From NCBI GenBank assembly GCA_964547585.1, contig CAZJOI010000001.1, positions 62,001-126,000 of the forward strand: 64,000 bases of DNA, read 5' to 3'. This DNA comes from CAZSCF01 sp964547585. GTDB lineage: Bacteria > Patescibacteriota > Minisyncoccia > Moranbacterales > UBA2206. The translations under genes and the position numbers were made by a program. Positions 15,814-23,721 of this stretch are shown here, piece by piece. A model generated the notes under the pieces. That model did not search any database, was not told where the DNA came from, and saw nothing but the letters and a program-made list of their open reading frames with translations. Position 1 is the stretch's first letter; the number at the start of each line of letters is the position of its first letter.

Positions 15814-16908
15814 ATGATTATAGAATGTTCAAAAAATAAATACGAAGTATTTTTTGAAATGATTCAATTTGAAATTACTGGAAAATGCAATATGAAATGT
15901 GACCATTGTCGAGCGTGGAAAGAGCCAAAGGGCCACATGAAAATGGAAGTTATAGAGAAGGTATTGGATTTTGCTGTACCCGAATCAAGACATGAAATTA
16001 GATTTACGATTTCAGGAGGCGAGCCATTACTCAATCCTCATTTTTTTGATATTCTAAAATTAATAAAGAAAAAAATTAATCAATACGGAAAGAGACTTGA
16101 TCATGCAGTTATTACAACCAATGGATCTCTTCTAACATCAGAAATAATTAAAAAAATAGAAGATCTTGATTTGGGGGAAATATTTTTGCAAGTCAGCATC
16201 GACAGTTTCGAGGCTGAAATACATGATAAATTCCGTCATTTTCCAGGTGCTTTTTATAAAGCCAAGAAGGCACTGGAAATGGTTGCAAAATCGAAATTGA
16301 CTCCATTGTTACGAACAACAATTGTTTCAGGAGATGCAAAAAATGACTTTCGTATATTAGAAGAGATGATAAAAATGGCTCAAGAAACTGGGGTAGGAAA
16401 AATTAGTTTTGGGCCGGTGATTCCTACTGGTAAAGCGCAAATGAATCAAGGTATAATGCTGAAACCACTTGAAAAAAAAGCTTTTATAAAAAAGCTTTTA
16501 GTCCTTAAGCAAAAATATCCAAACATTGGCATATCCACAGAAGATCCAGTCAAATTTTCTGTTTGTCCAAAAGAATGGGATTTTGGAGAATTTGATTATT
16601 CGAAATCTGATTTTATTGGTGGTTGCTCGGCAGGTGTAACTAATATGAATGTTTTTTCAAATGGAATTATTACTCCGTGCTCTATGTTGCAAGAGCCAAT
16701 TGTAAATGTTATAGGAAAATCTTCGAGTCAAATTTATAAAGAATATATTTCTTCTGATGTTATAAAAAATCTTGTAGAAAGAAATGTTGGTGGTAAGTGT
16801 AAGACATGCAGCATCAAAAGACTGTGTGGAGGGTGTAGGGCTGCTGCTGAAGGAATATCTGGAAACTATTTGGCTGAAGATCCGACATGTTGGAAAGTAA
16901 GGAAATAA
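15814..16908 (+). CDS. Radical SAM/SPASM peptide-maturase-like enzyme
   Basis: The N-terminal radical SAM core has C25, C29 and C32 (GKCNMKCDHCRAW), then ISGGEPLLNPHF near residue 68 and VSIDSFEAEIHDKFR. The C-terminal SPASM region binds further Fe-S clusters: GGCSAG, ITPCSM, then CKTCSIKRLCGGC and a last Cys in DPTCW. It has 364 residues. SPASM proteins of this layout modify ribosomal peptides by thioether or C-C crosslinks, or mature enzymes. The short Cys-containing peptide gene upstream is the natural substrate candidate. No transporter or protease gene is adjacent. Confidence 0.88.
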   Translation: MIIECSKNKYEVFFEMIQFEITGKCNMKCDHCRAWKEPKGHMKMEVIEKVLDFAVPESRHEIRFTISGGEPLLNPHFFDILKLIKKKINQYGKRLDHAVITTNGSLLTSEIIKKIEDLDLGEIFLQVSIDSFEAEIHDKFRHFPGAFYKAKKALEMVAKSKLTPLLRTTIVSGDAKNDFRILEEMIKMAQETGVGKISFGPVIPTGKAQMNQGIMLKPLEKKAFIKKLLVLKQKYPNIGISTEDPVKFSVCPKEWDFGEFDYSKSDFIGGCSAGVTNMNVFSNGIITPCSMLQEPIVNVIGKSSSQIYKEYISSDVIKNLVERNVGGKCKTCSIKRLCGGCRAAAEGISGNYLAEDPTCWKVRK

Positions 16909-17147
16909 CAAAAAATATGGTTGCTTGGTAATATTTGTTTGTATATTTTCGATTAAGAAAATTTAATGAGGCAATGAAGCGGCCCAACCACCCGCCGAGC
17001 CTCCGCCACTTTCCAGCGAAACGGAAAAAAGAGTGCCCAAAAATAAGGGAATTCGAGTGGAACCCCCCACCCTTTTGTAAAAAGAGTGGGGCTCGAAGTC
17101 ATTTATTTTTTGGCATTTTTTGTTTAATTAAAATAAATTAAAAAAAT
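16909..17147 (+). promoter_or_regulatory. Structured leader region before thrS
   Basis: A C-rich stretch (16978-17030) is far above the local GC content. It is followed by a nested inverted repeat: TTCGAG/CTCGAA (about 17051 and 17093) enclosing CCCCAC/GTGGGG, flanked by TGCCCAAAAATAA and TTATTTTTTGGCA. A T-rich tract follows. It contains GTGGAACC, reminiscent of a T-box core, but no convincing Stem I. Confidence 0.4.
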
Positions 17148-18962
17148 ATGAAAAACCAACCAACCAAACTAGAAATTATTCGCCATTCTTCCGCTCATGT
17201 TTTGGCCGCGGCGGTTTTGGAAATGTTTCCAGAGGCTAAATTTGGCATTGGACCAGCCATTGAAAACGGCTTCTACTATGACTTTGAATTGCCCCGCACC
17301 CTTATTCCTGAAGATCTTCCATTGCTTGAAGAAAAAATGAAAGAAATAATCAAGGCCAACTATAAATTTGAACAAGCGGATGTTTCCATCAATGATGCTA
17401 AGAAAGATTTCCAAAAACTTGGACAAACCTACAAGTTGGAACTTATTGATGATTTGGAAAAAGAGGGCAAGAAAAAAGTTTCTGTCTATAAATCAGATTC
17501 TTTTGTAGATCTTTGCTCTGGTCCACATCTTGATTCAACTGGAGAAATTGATCCAAGGGCACTGAAGCTCACTCGTATTTCCGGTGCCTATTGGAAATCA
17601 GATGAAAAAAATAAACAACTCCAAAGAATATATGGTGTCGCTTTTGATAATAAAAATGATTTAAATGAGTACCTTCGTATGCTTGAGGAGGCCGAAAAAA
17701 GAGATCATCGAAAATTAGGCAAGGAATTGGACTTGTTTCATATTGACCAAAAAGTAGGACTCGGTCTTCCCTTGTGGCATGCTAAGGGAGCATTGCTTTG
17801 GAGAATAGTTGAAGATTTTTGGTATAGCGAGCATCTAAAAAATAATTATGACTTAGTTCGCTCACCTCATATTGGAAACAAAACTTTATGGGAAACTTCT
17901 GGGCATTGGGGTTTTTATAATGCTAGCATGTATCCACCTATTGAAATTGGGCAAACGCTTGAAGAAAGACAGAAAAATCAAATAATCAAGGAATCCGAAG
18001 AATATTTATTAAAACCGATGAATTGCCCTTTTCATGTTGAAATTTATAAAAATAATCTTTGGTCATATCGCGATCTTCCTCTCAGATGGGCTGAATGCGG
18101 AACTGTTTATCGTTATGAAAAAAAAGGTGAACTTTCTGGGCTTACTCGTGTTCGTGGTTTCACTCAGGATGATGCTCATATCATTTGTCGTATTGATCAA
18201 GTTGAGGATGAATTAAAAAAAGTAGTAGATTTCATATTATTCATGTTTAAATCTTTCGGTTTCAATACAAATATAATCAATGTTTATCTTTCCCTTCGTG
18301 ATTCAAAAAATAAAGAAAAATATGCCGGAAACGATGAAGGCTGGGAATTTACTGAAAGCGTTTTGCGGAAAGTAGCCATAGAAAAAAAACTTAATTTCAA
18401 GGAAGAAAAGGGCGAGGCTGCCTTTTATGGACCGAAACTGGATTTCAAATTGAAGGATGTTCTTGGCAGAGAATGGCAATGTTCAACTCTCCAATTTGAT
18501 TTTAACCTTCCGGAAAGATTTGACATGACTTTTATTAACAGCAAGGGCGAAAATGAAAGACCATATGTTTTGCACAGAGCTTTATTTGGGTCATTTGAAA
18601 GATTTATAGCACTTCTTATTGAACATTACGCAGGCGCTTTTCCAACTTGGCTTTCTCCTGTACAAGTGATGATAATTCCTATTTCTGAAGAAAAATTTGG
18701 GGATTATGCCGAGGAAGTGCAAAAAAAATTAGTGGCTATTGGCGTACGTGCTAAAATTGATGCTACTTCAGAAAGTTTAGGAAAAAGAATTCGCGAAGCG
18801 GAAAAACAAAAAATTCCATACATGCTAGTGGTTGGCGAAAAAGAAGTGGAGACTATTTCAGTTGCCGTAAGAGAGTATAAAACTAAAAATCAAGACATTA
18901 TGAAAATGAGTGATTTTATGGAAAAGATAAGGAGTGAAATTAAAAAAAGGAAAAGTGAATAA
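17148..18962 (+). CDS. thrS: Threonyl-tRNA synthetase, lacking the TGS domain
   Basis: Charges tRNA-Thr. The protein begins directly in the editing domain (RHSSAHVLAAAV, H13 and H17; CSGPHL near residue 123). The class II catalytic core follows, with motif 2 around RWAECGTVYRYE and motif 3 HRALFGSFERF. The C-terminal anticodon-binding domain (about 505-600) is complete. At 604 residues it is shorter than E. coli ThrRS (642) because the N-terminal TGS domain is absent. Confidence 0.97.
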   Translation: MKNQPTKLEIIRHSSAHVLAAAVLEMFPEAKFGIGPAIENGFYYDFELPRTLIPEDLPLLEEKMKEIIKANYKFEQADVSINDAKKDFQKLGQTYKLELIDDLEKEGKKKVSVYKSDSFVDLCSGPHLDSTGEIDPRALKLTRISGAYWKSDEKNKQLQRIYGVAFDNKNDLNEYLRMLEEAEKRDHRKLGKELDLFHIDQKVGLGLPLWHAKGALLWRIVEDFWYSEHLKNNYDLVRSPHIGNKTLWETSGHWGFYNASMYPPIEIGQTLEERQKNQIIKESEEYLLKPMNCPFHVEIYKNNLWSYRDLPLRWAECGTVYRYEKKGELSGLTRVRGFTQDDAHIICRIDQVEDELKKVVDFILFMFKSFGFNTNIINVYLSLRDSKNKEKYAGNDEGWEFTESVLRKVAIEKKLNFKEEKGEAAFYGPKLDFKLKDVLGREWQCSTLQFDFNLPERFDMTFINSKGENERPYVLHRALFGSFERFIALLIEHYAGAFPTWLSPVQVMIIPISEEKFGDYAEEVQKKLVAIGVRAKIDATSESLGKRIREAEKQKIPYMLVVGEKEVETISVAVREYKTKNQDIMKMSDFMEKIRSEIKKRKSE

Positions 18963-18995
18963 TGACGGTGCGTGTGTATGAGTATGTTTATTTTC

Positions 18996-19075
18996 TATCG
19001 AATTTTATGAAGAGGCTTTTTTTGTTTGCTTTGGATCGGACATAATTTTGTGATAATTTTTTAAATGTCTACATT
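18996..19075 (+). repeat. Degraded copy of the terminator-promoter repeat
   Basis: GAAGAGGCTTTTTTTGTTTGCT, split by GGATCGGACATAATTTTGTGATAA, matches the central part of copies at 13221 and 22164, but the left hairpin arm is lost and no TTGACA follows. Confidence 0.5.
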
Positions 19076-19132
19076 GAAAATGTAAAAGAATATTAATCGT
19101 ATTACAATACAAAGGAATAAATATAAAAAATT

Positions 19133-19744
19133 ATGATAAAGGCAATTATATTTGATTATAATGGGGTGGTTAAAGCAATAAATAAATATTTTTTTGATGA
19201 TGTCGAGTTGATTTTTAGTCTATCTGCGGAAGAAAAAGAATATGCAAAAAAAATGACCTGTGATCTTTTTGAACAATTTGATAAAGGTTTATTAGGCGAA
19301 GATAGTTTCTGGTTGAAATTTTCGCAACGCATAAATAAATCAATGCCGACAAATGCGAAGGAGTTGGCTCGTAAATTATTTAACGAACATTTTGAACTTT
19401 ACGAAGAGGTTGTAAATATGCTTAAAAATTTAAAAACCAATGGATATGTTACTGCAGTTTTATCGGACACTTTCCCTTATATGGCCGATATTACTCGTGA
19501 GCGTAATGGCTACGATTATTTCGATAAAGTTTATTTGTCCTGCGAAGTTGGTTTTGTAAAACCGCAAAAAGAATTTTATGAGTTGGCTGTCAAAGATCTT
19601 GCCGTACTTCCTAGCGAATGCATTTTTATCGATGACAATGAAGATAATCTTTTGCCAGCTGAAAAATTAGGAATGAAAACAATTTTAGCAAAAAAACCAG
19701 ATCAAATTGTCGAAGATGTTTGGGCAATCATAAATAAGATGTGA
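19133..19744 (+). CDS. HAD superfamily hydrolase
   Basis: Haloacid dehalogenase fold of 203 residues. Motif I is IIFDYNGVV, where D8 is the nucleophile but the usual second Asp (DxD) is N10. Motif II is VLSDTFP, motif III lysine is in VKPQKEFYE, and motif IV is FIDDNEDNL. The N10 change would weaken the general acid/base, so it may not be a standard phosphatase. Substrate unknown. Confidence 0.85.
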   Translation: MIKAIIFDYNGVVKAINKYFFDDVELIFSLSAEEKEYAKKMTCDLFEQFDKGLLGEDSFWLKFSQRINKSMPTNAKELARKLFNEHFELYEEVVNMLKNLKTNGYVTAVLSDTFPYMADITRERNGYDYFDKVYLSCEVGFVKPQKEFYELAVKDLAVLPSECIFIDDNEDNLLPAEKLGMKTILAKKPDQIVEDVWAIINKM

Positions 19745-19751
19745 TTATTGT

Positions 19752-20756
19752 CTATTCAAAATCCACTTCATTGGCATTGAGTTCATAAAGGAAATTATAA
19801 TTTCCTTTTTCTATTTCTTCTTCCATATCTGTTACATTTTTGCCTTCGAATTCAGAAAACCCAAGAGCTTTCAGTCCATTGACGGTCATCATTTTTACTA
19901 CATCTTTGGCAGAAATATGACTGGAATCAAGATTCACTCCTTTTTGTACGAGAGCTGCAAATTTGCCGGCTTCCCAAACATCCAATCTATTGGAGCTGGC
20001 AGCGCCGTCTGTTCCCAAGCAAACATTGATATTTCTTTCGAGCATTTTTCCAAGAGGCATGATACCCGAGCCCAATTTCAAATTACTCAAAGGGCAATGA
20101 ACAACATTAACTTTTCTTTCGGCCATAATATCCAGATCTTCGTCAGTGATCCAAATGCAATGAGCCAAAAGAGATTTTTCATTCAAAAGACCAAGCTTAT
20201 CCAAATAGGCAGTTGGAGTTAAACCAGTTTTTTTCAAACAATCGTCAAATTCTTTTTTGGTTTCGGCCAGATGAATATGCAAAAGGGCATCATATTTTTC
20301 AGCCAGCTCTTTGGCTTTGATCAGATTTTTTTCTGAAACCGCATAAATTGAATGTGGCGCAACGGCTACTTTTACCGCTGGGTTGTTTTGATATTTGATT
20401 AAAAGTTTTTCAGTAATTTCTAAAGCCTTTTCTGGATTTTCAGCTTCGGGAGTAGGGAAGTCCAAAATACCTCCACCAATCACAACGCGCATTCCTAGCT
20501 CTCCGGAGGCTTCAGCCACTCTGTCTTCAAAAAAATACATATCTGCAAAAATTTTGATACCATTTTTTTTCATTTCCAAAATAGCTTTTTTGGTTTTTTC
20601 GTACACAAAATCGGAATTAACCTGATCCTTTTCGGCTGGCCAAATGTATTCTTCTAGCCATTTTTGCAATGGCAAATCTTCAGCCATTCCGCGAAAAGCG
20701 ATCATAGCTGCATGAGTATGTACATTAACAAGAGGAAGATTGAATTTTTGTTTCAT
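19752..20756 (-). CDS. MTA/SAH deaminase-like amidohydrolase
   Basis: Amidohydrolase-superfamily metal enzyme related to the MtaD/SsnA/TrzA deaminases. Ligands are H13 and H15 (VNVHTHAAM), the His of HIHLAETK, AHCIW, and the Asp of LGTDGAASSN. At 334 residues it lacks most of the N- and C-terminal beta-sandwich, which usually makes these proteins about 430 residues. It is convergent with the HAD gene. It may act on methylthioadenosine or SAH, products of the speDE-type and methyltransferase enzymes nearby; that is inference. Confidence 0.82.
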   Translation of the reverse strand: MKQKFNLPLVNVHTHAAMIAFRGMAEDLPLQKWLEEYIWPAEKDQVNSDFVYEKTKKAILEMKKNGIKIFADMYFFEDRVAEASGELGMRVVIGGGILDFPTPEAENPEKALEITEKLLIKYQNNPAVKVAVAPHSIYAVSEKNLIKAKELAEKYDALLHIHLAETKKEFDDCLKKTGLTPTAYLDKLGLLNEKSLLAHCIWITDEDLDIMAERKVNVVHCPLSNLKLGSGIMPLGKMLERNINVCLGTDGAASSNRLDVWEAGKFAALVQKGVNLDSSHISAKDVVKMMTVNGLKALGFSEFEGKNVTDMEEEIEKGNYNFLYELNANEVDFE

Positions 20757-21016
20757 GGGGATAAAATATTATTTTTTAACATCTCTATTTTACACTTCTT
20801 GTACCCAAAGTCCAAGAGCAAAAATTTGGCGTAGTAGCCCTGCGGATTAGGAAAAAATAATCAGGAGTGGTTATTGCTTGTATCGGTGCATATTTTTTTG
20901 AAAATGTAAAAACTCAAAAAAATTGCAAAAATAAAAAAAAGTGATAGTATAATTTAAAGAGCCAAATTGGCCAGATTGTCAGTTTATGTTTTTAATTTTT
21001 ATTAAATCTTTTAATT
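20757..21016. promoter_or_regulatory. Divergent intergenic region with a -10 box
   Basis: Between two divergent genes. TATAAT at 20948-20953 lies 64 nt before the speDE-type gene; a TTGCAA is 19 nt upstream of it. Otherwise AT-rich with no open frame. Confidence 0.4.
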
Positions 21017-22138
21017 ATGAAAGAAATACTCAAAAATAGTTGTCCTGATGGAGTTCATTTTTTAATCGAATTTTTTGGTTGTGATAAAAAACAGATTGAT
21101 GATATAGATTTTCTGAAAAAAACATTAGAAGGGGGAGTTAAGGCTTCAGAAATAAAAATATTGGACAAATCCTTTTTTAAATTTGAACCGCAGGGCGTTA
21201 CTGGTTTTTTGCTGTTGGAAGCTTCTCACGTGTCTATACATACCTGGCCAGAATTCAGTTATGCTGCTTGTGATATTTTCAGCTGTGCTCCATATGACAA
21301 GACTCGAGAAATTGCTTATTTTTTAAGAAAAAATATTATGCACGAAAAGATGTCCGTAGATGAAATCAAAAGAGGTTATAAGTATTTTGATTTCGAAAAA
21401 TACATCAACAAGGAAAACGAGCTTACCATCCCTGTCTATGCGAATGGCGAACAAATGAAAATAAAAATAAAGGAAGTTTTGAGTGGGGTAAAATCCAGTT
21501 TTCAAGACATTCTTTTTGTTGATACGGATGATTTTGGAAAATGTCTGGTAATTGATGGAATAATGCAAACAGCCGAAAGTGATCATGAGGTTTATGATAA
21601 AGCGATTTTACGAGAATTAAAAAAAGAAGATCAGAAAATTCTGATTTTAGGTGGTGGCGATGGCTATGTGGCCAGAGAAGCCCTGAATATTAATCCTGAT
21701 TTAAAAGTGAGTGTGGTTGATTTGGATGCTGAAGTGGTAAAGGGATGTGAACAATTTTTGGATCAAAAAGTGTTCAAGGATTTTCGAGTTAAACTTTGTA
21801 TTGAAGACGCTTTTAAATATTTGAAGGATATGTCCAAAGATGGAGAGATGTTTGATGGAGTGGTTGTTGATTTGACGGATGAGCCTGAGAGAGAAGATGC
21901 GCTAGCTGATTTCAAAAAATTCTATGAAGAAATTTTGGCGTTGTCCAAAGATGTTTTAAAAGATGGGGGCTGGGTAAGTATGCAGGCAGGAGCCGCGGAA
22001 ACGACTAAAGATTATTTTAACGCTGTTTCAGTGTTGGAAAAGACGCTTTCAAAAAAAGGATTTCAGGATATTTCAAGAGAGGACTTCTTGATCCCAAGTT
22101 TTGGGGAGAAAAATGCCTTTCTGTATGGCAAGAAATAA
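21017..22138 (+). CDS. Fused S-adenosylmethionine decarboxylase / spermidine synthase
   Basis: Residues 1-135 are a SpeD-type AdoMet decarboxylase. The self-cleavage site giving the pyruvoyl group is S70 in LLEASHVSIHTWPE, with conserved H75 and C85. Residues about 140-373 are a SpeE-type aminopropyltransferase with a SAM-type binding loop ILILGGGDGYVAREA (about 210) and VVVDLTDEP. The fusion couples production of decarboxylated SAM to its use in making a triamine from a diamine. No diamine-making decarboxylase is in the window, so putrescine is probably imported. Methylthioadenosine is the by-product. Confidence 0.92.
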   Translation: MKEILKNSCPDGVHFLIEFFGCDKKQIDDIDFLKKTLEGGVKASEIKILDKSFFKFEPQGVTGFLLLEASHVSIHTWPEFSYAACDIFSCAPYDKTREIAYFLRKNIMHEKMSVDEIKRGYKYFDFEKYINKENELTIPVYANGEQMKIKIKEVLSGVKSSFQDILFVDTDDFGKCLVIDGIMQTAESDHEVYDKAILRELKKEDQKILILGGGDGYVAREALNINPDLKVSVVDLDAEVVKGCEQFLDQKVFKDFRVKLCIEDAFKYLKDMSKDGEMFDGVVVDLTDEPEREDALADFKKFYEEILALSKDVLKDGGWVSMQAGAAETTKDYFNAVSVLEKTLSKKGFQDISREDFLIPSFGEKNAFLYGKK

Positions 22139-22163
22139 AAAAGGGCAAATTTAAAAATATACC

Positions 22164-22260
22164 AAAAAAAGCTTTAAAATAGCTTTTTTTGTTTGCCTAG
22201 AATTAGGCATAGTTTTATCAAGATGCTTGAAATAAGCCATTTGTTGTCTTTTTGCTTTGA
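22164..22260 (+). repeat. Terminator-promoter repeat, copy 4
   Basis: AAAAAAAGCT/AGCTTTTTTT hairpin, then TTTGCCT, TTAGGCATAGTTTTATC, ATGCTTGAAATAAGCC and ATTTGTTGTC running into the -35 box. It also terminates the gene ending at 22138. Confidence 0.75.
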
Positions 22261-22285
22261 CAAAATGGTCATTTGGGTGTATACT
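22257..22285 (+). promoter_or_regulatory. Consensus promoter
   Basis: TTGACA (22257-22262), exact 17-nt spacer, TATACT (22280-22285). Confidence 0.8.
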
Positions 22286-22291
22286 TACAAA

Positions 22292-22309
22292 TCAGTCAAT
22301 AATGACTGA
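22292..22309 (+). promoter_or_regulatory. Dyad at the predicted transcription start
   Basis: TCAGTCA-ATAA-TGACTGA starts 6 nt after the -10 box, the same place and half-sites as at 13344. Confidence 0.6.
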
Positions 22310-22346
22310 CAGTACCTAAAAAATCAAACAAAATGGAGGTGTCGCG

Positions 22347-23048
22347 ATGAACGGTTTAGAGAAAGCCGCGAAATTCGCGGCGAAAGTGTTATTTTTAGCG
22401 GTAATTATTGTAGTGGCAACAGCTGACCTTAATGACTGGTTTGTTGTTGCTGTATTGCCGATTATTATTGCAAGTTGGCAATTTATTCGGAGAAAATTTA
22501 TATTAGTTACTGGCATATTGCTCTATGAGAGAATAACAACTTTAATCTCAAGAGCACCGGATGTTTTGGCTGTTATTCTTTTGTTGAATGGGATGCATTT
22601 TGTGGTAGTATTTTTCATTAGTTTTATGATAAATATTATCATGTATACAGCATTCATTAAGGGATATTATTTTCTTCCTGATTTTAAGGAAACTCTGGAA
22701 GAATTCAATGCCTTTAAAAAGAAGCAAATAGTTTGGATAGAGTATGGATGGGAAGGATTAATGAGCTGGTTATGGGACAAGTCCTCTCAGTGGGTTTTGA
22801 AAAATAAAACACTGATGTTTCTTGTAGGCAGTCCAATTTTTTTCGATCCAGACTGGGTAACATTCATTTTGGTGGAGGGAACTGAGATCAAAAAAAAGGA
22901 CTTAATTTGCATTACACTTCCCTCTGTGTTTGTTTCAACAATCTTCTGGACTTCAGTATGTGTGCTGGGTGTTTATGGATTTTGGTCATACGACGATATG
23001 ATAGCAAGAATCTACGAACACTTTGTCCATATGATTATTAGAACTTAG
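22347..23048 (+). CDS. Unknown multi-pass membrane protein
   Basis: A 233-residue protein with hydrophobic segments near residues 12-30, 32-48, 68-100 and 190-212. A hydrophilic aromatic loop in the middle contains several Trp (VWIEYGWEGLMSWLWDKSS). I do not recognise a family. It has a GGAGG SD 7 nt before the ATG, its own consensus promoter and its own terminator, the same unit style as the 13467 gene. Confidence 0.65.
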   Translation: MNGLEKAAKFAAKVLFLAVIIVVATADLNDWFVVAVLPIIIASWQFIRRKFILVTGILLYERITTLISRAPDVLAVILLLNGMHFVVVFFISFMINIIMYTAFIKGYYFLPDFKETLEEFNAFKKKQIVWIEYGWEGLMSWLWDKSSQWVLKNKTLMFLVGSPIFFDPDWVTFILVEGTEIKKKDLICITLPSVFVSTIFWTSVCVLGVYGFWSYDDMIARIYEHFVHMIIRT

Positions 23049-23089
23049 CCCGCCTAAGACTCAGAGAGTCGAAGGCGGGTTGTTTTTTT
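23049..23089 (+). terminator. Intrinsic terminator
   Basis: CCCGCCT (23049) pairs with AGGCGGG (23073), with an inner GACT/AGTC stem and a T-run after. Confidence 0.88.
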
Positions 23090-23107
23090 ATTCTATTTTG
23101 TTATAAT
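23080..23107 (+). promoter_or_regulatory. Promoter for the SET gene
   Basis: TTGTTT (23080-23085) within the preceding terminator T-tract, 16-nt spacer, TATAAT (23102-23107). Confidence 0.5.
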
Positions 23108-23147
23108 TACTAAATAGATATACAAATTATTTATCCAAGTTGTTTTT

Positions 23148-23717
23148 ATGAAAAATAAAAAAGAAAAAAGCAAAAGAACTTTCTCTTGGGTTAGCCCAAA
23201 ATTGGAAGCACGAGAAACTGGCAAATTTGGCAAAGGTCTTTTTGCTACAGACAAAATAAAAAAAGACGAGATAGTTATTGCCTTTGGTGGTTATGTGATG
23301 ACTACCGAAGAATTTTATAAATTACCAAGTGATGTAATGCATTACCCTTCACAAATATTTGACAATTTACTTTTGGGAATAAAGCATATGAATGAAATAG
23401 AAGACGGCTATTATTTAAACCATAGTTGCGAGCCTAATGTTGGTCATAAGGGACAAATATTTATGGTTGCTATGAAAAATATAAAGAAAGGCGAAGAAGT
23501 CACCTTTGATTATGGTATGGAGATGTATCCAGAAAAAATAAAATTGCCAAAAGGAAGAGAAAGGTATACCAGCATGAAGTGTGATTGTGGATCAAAGAAA
23601 TGCAGAAAAATTGTTACCGAAAATGATTGGAAAATACCAGAATTGCAAAAAAGATATGACGGTTACTTTCAGTGGTTTATACAAGAAAAAATTAATAAAT
23701 TAAAAAAGAAAAAATAA
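23148..23717 (+). CDS. SET-domain protein-lysine methyltransferase-like protein
   Basis: SET fold of 189 residues using SAM. It has an N-terminal GKFGKGLFATDKIKKDE, the catalytic-knot motif NHSCEPN at residues 91-97, VTFDYGM, and a post-SET-like cysteine group CDCGSKKC. SET proteins are mainly eukaryotic but are found in some bacteria. Target unknown; ribosomal or DNA-binding proteins are possible. It lies 4 nt before a histidine kinase gene, so the two are probably co-transcribed. Confidence 0.88.
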   Translation: MKNKKEKSKRTFSWVSPKLEARETGKFGKGLFATDKIKKDEIVIAFGGYVMTTEEFYKLPSDVMHYPSQIFDNLLLGIKHMNEIEDGYYLNHSCEPNVGHKGQIFMVAMKNIKKGEEVTFDYGMEMYPEKIKLPKGRERYTSMKCDCGSKKCRKIVTENDWKIPELQKRYDGYFQWFIQEKINKLKKKK

Positions 23718-23721
23718 AAAT

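Noticed and set aside
16990..17060. T-box riboswitch before thrS
   Set aside because: Only the GTGGAACC-like core is seen; no specifier loop or Stem I features, and the C-rich part does not fold on itself. Kept only as a weak possibility.
16935..17141. Open frame of 68 codons between the radical SAM gene and thrS
   Set aside because: Contains no family signal, starts in AT-rich sequence without SD, and passes through the C-rich inverted-repeat region, which better explains it.
15330..22309. CRISPR array or insertion sequence formed by the repeated cassettes
   Set aside because: Copies are kilobases apart, each tied to a different gene, with no regular spacers, no transposase and no flanking duplications.
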